DNA of 64,000 nt, from the NCBI RefSeq assembly GCF_019236475.1, contig NZ_JAFAIX010000013.1, positions 744,001-808,000 on the forward strand, written 5' to 3'. Positions 27,257 to 33,267 of the stretch are shown here, piece by piece (within the stretch, counting starts at the first letter, position 1; each line of letters starts with the position of its first letter). The DNA is from Chitinophaga sp. (GTDB lineage Bacteria > Bacteroidota > Bacteroidia > Chitinophagales > Chitinophagaceae). Made by a program: the position numbers and the translations under genes. The notes beneath the pieces are model-generated. The model was not told the DNA's origin, did not search any database, and saw only the letters and a program-made list of their open reading frames with translations.

Positions 27257-27286
27257 CGGCTGATTCCAAAAGGATCAGCCGTTTTT
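27257..27286 (+). terminator. Terminator after terC; first of a series of GGCTGACC-type hairpins
   Basis: CGGCTGATtCC pairs with GGATCAGCCG (one bulged T) and is followed by TTTTTAG. Flanking arms AATACTA and TAGTATT (27247-27296 region) are also complementary. The inner stem resembles the other hairpins found to 28869. Confidence 0.7.
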
Positions 27287-27289
27287 AGT

Positions 27290-27415
27290 TGGTAGTATTG
27301 TATACTGGAATAACTGGAATAACTGGCTTATGATATACTGGTATATCTAGCTTATTGCATACTGGCAGATGTTAGCTTATGCATACTAGCATATCTGGTT
27401 TCTGGCAACCTGGAA
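27290..27415. repeat. Degenerate ATACTGG/CTTATGCATACT repeats
   Basis: The block repeats variants of ATACTGG and of CTTATnnATACTgGnATATCTaG several times with irregular 10-35 base spacing. It lies between the terC terminator and the second hairpin. I see no coding potential. Confidence 0.5.
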
Positions 27416-27419
27416 TAAA

Positions 27420-27450
27420 AAGAGACTGACTTTTTTAAGGCCAGTCTCTT
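27420..27450 (-). terminator. Terminator-like hairpin with T-run on the minus strand
   Basis: AAGAGACTGAC pairs with GCCAGTCTCTT (one A-C position, a U-G pair on minus). Read on the minus strand it is followed by TTTTATTCC, so it can end transcription coming from the ART side. Confidence 0.6.
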
Positions 27451-27518
27451 AAAACAGAACAACAGTCGAGGAATCGTACCGTTTCATTAACCAAAACAAT
27501 TGTACTAACAAATTAACC

Positions 27519-27584
27519 ATGAAAAAAAGTTGGGTTAACAAACAAGGAAGGTTTACCAATACTGAGTTACCTCAATATGAGTAA
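27519..27584 (+). CDS. Possible 21-residue leader-like peptide (speculative)
   Basis: ATG 27519 follows an A-rich leader (AACAAATTAACC) and encodes MKKSWVNKQGRFTNTELPQYE. A similar very short frame starts at 28028. Both follow a CGAnnAATCG stem-loop by about 40-50 bases. Nothing else supports translation, and the pairing evidence in the region points to the other strand. Confidence 0.15.
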   Translation: MKKSWVNKQGRFTNTELPQYE

Positions 27585-27683
27585 TCTGACGAAAGCAGCA
27601 GCAGCATGCAGTGTTAAAAGTGCAGTAAAAAACATCACCACATGTGCTGCCTTTTTCGCCATCCTACGTTTTTTTCCAATCAT
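27567..27683 (-). CDS. Candidate 38-residue hydrophobic peptide (speculative)
   Basis: A minus-strand frame from ATG 27683 encodes a basic start (MIGKKRRMAKKAAH) followed by one hydrophobic stretch (VVMFFTALLTLHAAAAFVRLLIL). That is the layout of a small membrane peptide or type I toxin. It begins 20 bases after hairpin 27703-27737 in the reading direction. The longer 79-residue ORF runs through that hairpin and is less likely. An overlapping plus-strand frame (27577-27765) exists, so this is weak evidence. Confidence 0.2.
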   Translation of the reverse strand: MIGKKRRMAKKAAHVVMFFTALLTLHAAAAFVRLLILR

Positions 27684-28027
27684 AAAATCCTCAGTTATGG
27701 AAACAAGGGGCCGACTTAGGTTAGTCAGCCACCTTGTGCATACGAGGGTCACGAAATCTTCATGACACCTCTCCCTTTTGCCAGCTTCCTCATCCAGCGC
27801 AGGCATATAGTATCTCAGCGAAGAATCGTTCCGTCGCTAACACCTAATGCTCTTCAGAAACAGATATTCACTGCTCTCTCCATATGAGTTTAATCTTCTA
27901 ATCCTTTTGGGAACAAAGGGCCGACCATCCCCTATCAGATGGCCAGCCACTTTGAGTAATCGCAGTACACGAAAAATCGTATCCGCCTTCTCCTAACTTT
28001 TGGTATTTGTTTAACTCTAAAAAAACT

Positions 28028-28099
28028 ATGAAAAATAAAAATCGTCAAATAACATCCGCTGTGGATAACCTTAATTGGATAATCGATATGGATTATTGA
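28028..28099 (+). CDS. Possible 23-residue peptide (speculative)
   Basis: ATG 28028 after TCTAAAAAAACT encodes MKNKNRQITSAVDNLNWIIDMDY and runs into the GATATGGAT repeats. It shares the Lys-rich start and A-rich leader with the frame at 27519. There is no family match and coding is doubtful. Confidence 0.15.
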   Translation: MKNKNRQITSAVDNLNWIIDMDY

Positions 28100-28120
28100 T
28101 ATGGATAATCCGATATGGAT
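28060..28120. repeat. DnaA-box-like site followed by three GATATGGAT iterons
   Basis: TGTGGATAA (28060-28068) is the complement of the DnaA box TTATCCACA. GATATGGAT then occurs at 28085, 28098 and 28112, spaced 13-14 bases. The arrangement recalls iteron origins, but no replication protein gene is present. Confidence 0.4.
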
Positions 28121-28294
28121 TCCTCTTTGAATTCTCCATTAATAAATACTTTAGTAACACACAGCATACGAACGAATCGTATCTGCTACTCATTTTCTAA
28201 CTCGTTACCCCAAATAAAAAAAATTAACTAATGCTATAAGATATTTTAAGAATAGGCTACCAACAATGAATACATTATATGTATTCCTTTTCAA

Positions 28295-28490
28295 ACAGTG
28301 AATCCATTACAAAGCATTCTTTACAGCCCCTTTACAGACAGTGAATCCATTACAAAGCAATCCATTACAAACCAATTCTTTACAAATCCTTTACAGATAC
28401 CCCTCTCTCTACAGACAGTAAATTCATTATACACCACCTTTTACAGCCAATGAATCCAGCACCCTTTAATAAGTCTATACAGACCTATAG
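28295..28490. repeat. Degenerate tandem repeats of about 43 bases (CAGTGAATCCATTACAAAGCA)
   Basis: CAGTGAATCCATTACAAAGCA occurs exactly at 28296 and 28339 (43 bases apart). Weaker copies continue to about 28490, each ending in TTTACAG or TATACAG. No frame stays open through it. Confidence 0.7.
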
Positions 28491-28572
28491 GCAAACACCT
28501 CCCCTATTGGCTATCTTTAGCCAATCTCCATTTCTATCATATCGCTACCTATAGTTAAATGTGTTTATTTTT

Positions 28573-28610
28573 CAATAGTGGGCTGGCCAGGAAATGGCCA
28601 GCCGTTATTG
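28573..28610. repeat. GGCTGGCC hairpin with outer CAATA/TATTG arms
   Basis: GGCTGGCCA (28581-28589) pairs perfectly with TGGCCAGCC (28595-28603), loop GGAAA. Outside it CAATA (28573) pairs with TATTG (28606). Confidence 0.6.
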
Positions 28611-28832
28611 GTTACACTAACGGGATGCCTATAGCTGCATCCCTCACTACCTGGAAAACGCAAGGGTTAGTATGCGATGAATCACTACAGGCATATGATA
28701 CCGGGATTTGGGCCGGCTGGAATAAAGCCGGCCCGTCCGGCGGTGAGGCAGATTACCGATGAACCTCCCCTTTCTCTGCCCCACACTTGAAGCTATCCCT
28801 GCAATGGTCCTTCATCAAAAAATTTTCTCGAA

Positions 28833-28869
28833 ACAAGGGGCTGACCAGGAAATGGTCAGCCGTTCTTGT
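28833..28869. repeat. GGCTGACC hairpin with outer ACAAG/CTTGT arms
   Basis: GGCTGACCA (28839-28847) pairs perfectly with TGGTCAGCC (28853-28861), loop GGAAA as in the 28573 copy. ACAAG (28833) pairs with CTTGT (28865). It is the copy nearest the 3' end of the ART-like gene. Confidence 0.6.
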
Positions 28870-29266
28870 AGGTCATCGTCATTGTGAATTAAATGGGTTG
28901 GTTTTTGACTCATGACAGAAAAATTGGGTTAACAAACATTGGGTTAACAAACGATGATCTGTTGAAATCCTAGTGATGCTGTTACTTTTATAGTAGGTGT
29001 ATTTAATTGTGCTGCTCATTTTGATAACGTCGTTTTTAATTGATAGCTCAAAACTATTCAAAAGCGAAAAGCCAAAACCGCGTTTTTCAACTTTCAAATC
29101 CCCGAATGAGAATGAACAGGATCATGATAAATTGAACAAAATGAACAGAACGGGAGAAAAAGAGGGGCATTGGCTGCAAACCAGCCATGGGAGAAGATTT
29201 AGGGCGGTACAATTGAATGGAACGATTCTTCAGCTTACAAAGGGAAGGAACATAGCTACAGGAGGA

Positions 29267-29932
29267 TTAACTCAAAATACTTGGCATTTCTTCGGAATGC
29301 GCCTTGTTGGCAACCGGCCATTCCATCTCTTCTCTAGGATTAAAGAAGCCCTTTATACAGTTAGGATTACGTATACATATTTGAATATGACTTTTCTCGT
29401 AAAACCCTGCACCAGGGTAGATGGGAGCACCTTCTATGAATGCACAGCGGACGGTATCGAAGGGTGGTTTTCTTTTCATCTCCCTTTCATCATGTAATGA
29501 TTCAATGTAATAATTATCCAAAACCCGCAAAAGTGTATTGTTTTTTCCTGTCTCTGGAATGGGATGCTGCTTTTTTAATACAAAATCAAAAATTGTTTTC
29601 ACTTCATAGATCGAGTTCAAAGCAAAATCTTTTAACACATCGATGCATTGTTTATCTAGTAAGTCCAAACAATTATCTAAACTTATAACAGCTCCTATAA
29701 CCGCTGGTTCAGATACCTTACCTCGCCTTGCTTGTTCCCAGGCAAATTCCATTGCCCGTTCATAATTATTCTGCCAAAAATAAATACCTGGGCCCAGCCA
29801 GTCATATTTATTTACACTCGGGTGAAGCATTATCCTTCCCGCTATTACACCTTCTGCAACTGATTTATCACAACCATGGAAGCCCAATAGTAAACCAGGG
29901 TCAGATCCATATAAAAGTGGTATTTTCTTCAT
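29267..29932 (-). CDS. Putative ADP-ribosyltransferase-like protein (toxin candidate)
   Basis: The 221-residue soluble protein contains LLLGFHGCDKSVAEGVIAG, YDWLGPGIYFWQNNYERAMEFAWEQA, IGAVISLDNCLDLLD, VRCAFIEGAPIYPGAGFYEKSHIQICIRNPNCIKGFFNPREE. The FHG, GIYFW and final strand SHIQICIRN fit the H-Y-x order of PARP/DarT/DUF3990-type ADP-ribosyltransferase folds, with Gln at the usual Glu position. I recall this as a widespread bacterial family without an established name. Three tandem paralogous small genes precede it on the same strand, the nearest 36 bases away, as expected for a toxin with small partner proteins. Activity and target are inference. Confidence 0.75.
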   Translation of the reverse strand: MKKIPLLYGSDPGLLLGFHGCDKSVAEGVIAGRIMLHPSVNKYDWLGPGIYFWQNNYERAMEFAWEQARRGKVSEPAVIGAVISLDNCLDLLDKQCIDVLKDFALNSIYEVKTIFDFVLKKQHPIPETGKNNTLLRVLDNYYIESLHDEREMKRKPPFDTVRCAFIEGAPIYPGAGFYEKSHIQICIRNPNCIKGFFNPREEMEWPVANKAHSEEMPSILS

Positions 29933-29968
29933 TATTGTGGGTTAACAGTTAAATAATTAGATACCTCA

Positions 29969-30181
29969 TTAATCATTATCAATCATTGCTTGTATAAATT
30001 CAGGACTCGGTTCCTGTTTAAGATAAGCAACCTTATAAAACTCCAACAACCAGACTGTATTCTCCTTTGGAAGATTTAATTTTAAAACAGAGCGTTCCCA
30101 ATTTTCATAAGAGGAGATGTTATGAGCCATCCTTATTTTCATACTTTCTCCTAATTCTTTAAGTTCTCTTGATGTAATCAT
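29969..30181 (-). CDS. Small conserved protein, copy 1 of a tandem triplicate (candidate antitoxin)
   Basis: The 70-residue protein from ATG 30181 (MITSRELKELGESMKIRMAHNISSYENWERSVLKLNLPKENTVWLLEFYKVAYLKQEPSPEFIQAMIDND). The longer 91-residue ORF adds sequence absent from its two paralogs, so the internal ATG is preferred. It is helical and has an acidic end. The core AHNISSYENWERSVLxLNLPKxNTVWLLEFYxVAxL is shared by all three copies. It lies 36 bases before the ART-like gene. I know no named family; a partner or antitoxin role is inferred from position. Confidence 0.75.
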   Translation of the reverse strand: MITSRELKELGESMKIRMAHNISSYENWERSVLKLNLPKENTVWLLEFYKVAYLKQEPSPEFIQAMIDND

Positions 30182-30273
30182 TTTCATATCAATTTTATGC
30201 GTTATAAAATGGTCTGTAAGTAAGTTTCTTATTAATAACATCACTTAGAAGTCTTCTGTGGCCCTTTCTCTAA

Positions 30274-30486
30274 TCAATCATCATCGTCCATTATCTCAAA
30301 AAATTCCGGACTTGGTTCCTCATTTAAGAAAGCAACTCTGTAAAACTCCAGCAACCATATTGTATTTACTTTCGGAAGATTTAATTCCAATACAGAATGC
30401 TCCCAATTTTCATAGGAGGAAATGTTATGCTCAATTCTTTTTTCAAGCCTTTCTCCTAAGTCAATAAGTTCTCTTGATGTAATCAT
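30274..30486 (-). CDS. Small conserved protein, copy 2 of the tandem triplicate
   Basis: The 70-residue paralog reads MITSRELIDLGERLEKRIEHNISSYENWEHSVLELNLPKVNTIWLLEFYRVAFLNEEPSPEFFEIMDDDD. It keeps the SSYENWE and NTIWLLEFYRVAFL core and an acidic tail. It is separated by about 92 bases from copy 1. Parts of the intergenic sequence (AATCATTTTNAAATCAATTTT) are also shared, so the duplicated unit is about 305 bases and includes the leader. Each copy can therefore have its own translation signals. Confidence 0.75.
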   Translation of the reverse strand: MITSRELIDLGERLEKRIEHNISSYENWEHSVLELNLPKVNTIWLLEFYRVAFLNEEPSPEFFEIMDDDD

Positions 30487-30572
30487 TTTGAAATCAATTT
30501 TTGGGTTATAAATTAGTTTCGTCAGTTGCTTATTTGAAGAATCACCAAAATACTTATGTATAATATCCTCCT

Positions 30573-30788
30573 CTAATCATTATCATCAAGCGGTGCTGCG
30601 AAGAAACCAAGACTCGGATCCTCCTTTAAGAAAACGACTCTATAATACTCTAGCAGCCATACTGTATTTATCCTCGGAAGATTTAATTCCAATACAGATC
30701 GCTCCCAATTTTCGTAAGAGGAGATGTTATGAGCCATCCTTCGTTTCATCCTTTCTCCTAATTCTTCAAACTGTTTTGATGTCATCAT
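30573..30788 (-). CDS. Small conserved protein, copy 3 of the tandem triplicate (promoter-proximal)
   Basis: The 71-residue paralog reads MMTSKQFEELGERMKRRMAHNISSYENWERSVLELNLPRINTVWLLEYYRVVFLKEDPSLGFFAAPLDDND. The core is conserved while the C-terminal dozen residues differ from copies 1 and 2 (SLGFFAAPLDDND against SPEFxxxMxDxD). It is the first gene of the putative four-gene transcript. The upstream region is AT-rich (TTTTTAAACCTTTAAATATTTT on the minus strand), which may hold the promoter. Confidence 0.72.
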   Translation of the reverse strand: MMTSKQFEELGERMKRRMAHNISSYENWERSVLELNLPRINTVWLLEYYRVVFLKEDPSLGFFAAPLDDND

Positions 30789-31093
30789 TCTTAAAATATT
30801 TAAAGGTTTAAAAATCCATTACCAGGCCAGGAGAGAGAGTATACGCCCGTAGTGTAACCACGCTAATGATAGCGTAAAATCAGGTCAACCAACAAAAGGT
30901 CCAAACAATAAAAATATAGGCGTGAACTTCCGATGGTTATCATTTTTGATCTCGTTTTGAAGTTGGAAACAAACATTCACCACCCAAAACTAGATCAAAA
31001 AAACATCGAAAACCCACGCCTAGCAAGAATCTTTTCCGCGAATGGAATGAACAGATCTAAATGATAATGAACAGATCTGTATGAGAAAAGTAG
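30789..31093. other. 305-base spacer upstream of the triplicate, with a 20-base tandem repeat
   Basis: No gene is seen. AATGAACAGATCT occurs twice (31046 and 31066), 20 bases apart, next to the rsmE stop. A related sequence, AATGAACAGgATCatgATAAattGAACA, lies on the far side of the module at 29111. The rest is AT-rich without clear structure. Confidence 0.5.
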
Positions 31094-31801
31094 TTAAGAT
31101 TTGATATTCATAATTACAGCAGCTACCATACCTGCAGTTTCTGTACGAAGCCGTGTACCCCCCAATGATACCGGCTGAAAACCTGCCGCCAGCGCAGCAT
31201 TCACCTCTTCAGGCGTAAAATCGCCCTCAGGGCCAATTAATATAATCGTATCCTTACCCGCTTGCATCACATCTTCCAAAGCTGTTTTCTGGTCCGGTAA
31301 ACAATGTGCTATAAACCGCTGCGCATCTTTATTTGAGGCCACCAATTTGTCAAAAGCCTGCGGGTCTTCCAATACCGGCAGATAAAACTGCTTCGACTGC
31401 AACATCGCTGATACCAGGATATTCTGCAATCGCTCTGCTTTTATTTTTTCTTTCTCTGTACGAGCACTCACCAGTGGAATAATCGTCTGTATACCAATCT
31501 CGGTGGCCTTCTCTAAAAACCACTCTATCCTAGACGCATTCTTGGTGAAAGCAATGGCTATACGCAGTGCAGGCGATGGCGCTGGCAATTGCTCCCGCCC
31601 ACTCACCTGCACTACACACTTCTTCCTGTTGTCGTCCGTAATTACTGTGGTATACTTATTCCCCCGACCATCGGCCAACAATACCGTATCCCCCTTTTCA
31701 TGCCGTAATACCTGGATACAATACTTCGAAGTATCCTCATTCATCGTGTAGGAAACAGCATCCTCCCGGATTTCCGGTGCATAAAATACAGGTAATTCCA
31801 T
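31094..31801 (-). CDS. rsmE: 16S rRNA m3U1498 methyltransferase
   Basis: The 235-residue SPOUT-class methyltransferase has an N-terminal PUA-like part (HVLRHEKGDTVLLADGRGNKYT). The C-terminal knot motifs are IGIQTIIPLVSARTE, IILIGPEGDFTPEEVNAAL and VSLGGTRLRTETAGMVA. It methylates U1498 of 16S rRNA with S-adenosylmethionine. Length is normal for RsmE. It is followed by the MATE gene region on the same strand (30-base gap) and borders the accessory island. Confidence 0.96.
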   Translation of the reverse strand: MELPVFYAPEIREDAVSYTMNEDTSKYCIQVLRHEKGDTVLLADGRGNKYTTVITDDNRKKCVVQVSGREQLPAPSPALRIAIAFTKNASRIEWFLEKATEIGIQTIIPLVSARTEKEKIKAERLQNILVSAMLQSKQFYLPVLEDPQAFDKLVASNKDAQRFIAHCLPDQKTALEDVMQAGKDTIILIGPEGDFTPEEVNAALAAGFQPVSLGGTRLRTETAGMVAAVIMNIKS

Positions 31802-31831
31802 ATTACAATCAGTCAGTTTTTTGCAAAAGTC

Positions 31832-33190
31832 CTAAATATCTGCTTCTAATTCCAGTTTTTTAGTGCGCGTATGAAATCTTACAAACAGTAAAACGGATGC
31901 GGTCAATAATCCGAGCAATAACGCCCACCATATGCCTTCTACGCCAAAACCCATGGTAATACCCAGGAAATAACCCAATGGGATACCCAGTACCCAATAA
32001 GCCAATAAGGTAATAATCGTAGGCACTTTCACATCTCCCAATCCACGAAGCACCCCCAATCCTACTACTTGCGTACCGTCAAACAACTGGAAAAACGCAG
32101 CAATAATCAATAATCGGGCTGCAATACTTACCACCTGCTGATCCTGTATATACAACATCGGCAGCAAATGATTCCCAAACATAAACAACAACGCAGTGGT
32201 TCCCATCAATACCAACACCATATGGTAACTGGCAATGGCGGACATACGCAGTCCTCGGAAATCTTTCTTACCATAGTTATTCCCGCTTTTAATCCCCGCA
32301 GCAGCAGATATTCCACTGGCCATCATATAGGTCATCGCAGCAAGACTCAACGCAATCTGATGCGCCGCCAGTTCTGCAGCACCCATCCAACCCACCATGA
32401 TAGCGGCGCCACTAAATGCACTCACTTCAAAAATATACTGTAACGCTACTGGCGTACCAATCCCCAGGATTTTCTTCAAATTAGAAAATTGGATATTATT
32501 GAAGCCAAAAGATCGCAGGTAATCCTTAAACCTAGGCGAACGCAATACATAAATCATCATGGTAATCCCCATCAACAACCTATCTGTAAATGTGGCAATC
32601 CCCACACCTACTACGCCCATGCGCGGTAAGCCAAACAGTCCATATACCAACGATATCCCAATGACAATGTTGATGATATTCCCAATGATAGAAATATTCA
32701 TCGCCTGCCTAGTAAAGCCCAATCCCTCTGCAAATTGTTTGAAGGTCAAAAACAACATCAAGGGTATAAACGAAAACCCAAGATAACGCAAGAAAGGCCG
32801 CGCCTGGGCCACTACATCGGCTTCCTGATCCAACAAATCCATATGTCCACTACCCCAATAAATAACCATGGATAACAATACCCCTACCGTCATATTGATA
32901 ATCAAACTATGACTGAGCAGATGTCCAATACTGTTTTTATTACCTCGACCATTCTCTTGTGCAATCAATGGGGTCAATCCATAGGACATGCCAATACCTG
33001 TCACCATAAAGATGGAAAACAAACTATTTCCCAGAGAAACCGCTGCCAGCGGTACTTTCCCCGTATGTCCAATAATAAGGCTATCGGATAGCGCCACCAA
33101 GGTATGCCCCAACTGGCTAATCACCACCGGATAAGCTAAACTGAAATTATCCCGATAGTATGATCTATACTTTAAATACAATTGTTTCAT
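31832..33190 (-). CDS. MATE family multidrug efflux transporter
   Basis: The 452-residue protein has twelve membrane helices in two related halves. Motifs are AYPVVISQLGHTLVALSDSLIIGHTGKVPLAAVSLG at the start and GIGTPVALQYIFEVSAFSGAAIMVGWMGAAELAAHQIALSL at the second half. MATE proteins export cationic drugs using sodium or proton gradients. It lies between dnaB and rsmE on the same strand. A terminator separates it from dnaB, so it likely has its own promoter in the short spacer. Confidence 0.93.
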   Translation of the reverse strand: MKQLYLKYRSYYRDNFSLAYPVVISQLGHTLVALSDSLIIGHTGKVPLAAVSLGNSLFSIFMVTGIGMSYGLTPLIAQENGRGNKNSIGHLLSHSLIINMTVGVLLSMVIYWGSGHMDLLDQEADVVAQARPFLRYLGFSFIPLMLFLTFKQFAEGLGFTRQAMNISIIGNIINIVIGISLVYGLFGLPRMGVVGVGIATFTDRLLMGITMMIYVLRSPRFKDYLRSFGFNNIQFSNLKKILGIGTPVALQYIFEVSAFSGAAIMVGWMGAAELAAHQIALSLAAMTYMMASGISAAAGIKSGNNYGKKDFRGLRMSAIASYHMVLVLMGTTALLFMFGNHLLPMLYIQDQQVVSIAARLLIIAAFFQLFDGTQVVGLGVLRGLGDVKVPTIITLLAYWVLGIPLGYFLGITMGFGVEGIWWALLLGLLTASVLLFVRFHTRTKKLELEADI

Positions 33191-33218
33191 CGGTTCTTCT
33201 GTTATTTCATATCAATAA

Positions 33219-33248
33219 AAAAGCCGGCATCATACGATGCCGGCTTTT
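33219..33248 (-). terminator. Rho-independent terminator of dnaB
   Basis: A 13-bp stem (AAAAGCCGGCATC with GATGCCGGCTTTT) and 4-base loop. On the minus strand it is followed by TTATTGA after six T. It lies 20 bases after the dnaB stop. Confidence 0.85.
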
Positions 33249-33267
33249 GCAAATAAGTTTTTACCTG

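Larger units (their letters stand above)
27231..29266. other. About 2 kb without a confident gene: hairpin and short-repeat region
   Basis: The stretch between terC and the ART-like gene holds seven GGCYGRCC-type hairpins. They lie at 27257, 27420-27450, 27703-27737, 27914-27954, 28573-28610, 28710-28734 and 28833-28869. Four small CGAnnAATCG stem-loops lie at 27467, 27819, 27969 and 28166. There are also degenerate direct repeats and several very short ORFs. Long ORFs in it are spoiled by the hairpins and show no family features. In the three imperfect hairpins, the non-pairing positions are C-A or A-C on the plus strand, which become G-U pairs on the minus strand. This is the strand of the downstream-transcribed ART module. 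Confidence 0.7.

Noticed and set aside
27577-27765. 62-residue plus-strand ORF in the hairpin region
   Set aside because: It runs through a hairpin of the array and has low-complexity alanine-rich sequence. The opposite frame is equally open.
27257-28490. CRISPR array
   Set aside because: Repeats are irregular in length and spacing, hairpins vary in sequence, and no cas gene is present.
28559-28762. 67-residue plus-strand ORF
   Set aside because: It translates through two hairpins; the apparent protein sequence has no recognisable pattern.
28879-29097. 72-residue minus-strand ORF downstream of the ART-like gene
   Set aside because: No family, poor composition, and it includes the GTTAACAAAC repeats.
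28295-29266. Type III toxin-antitoxin RNA repeats
   Set aside because: Those lie before the toxin with 30-40 base exact repeats. Here the array is downstream and the gene is not ToxN-like. Kept only as a loose analogy.
28997-29497. 166-residue plus-strand ORF with a hydrophobic start
   Set aside because: Its second half is antisense to the ART-like gene, which has clear family motifs. The first half shows no family features.
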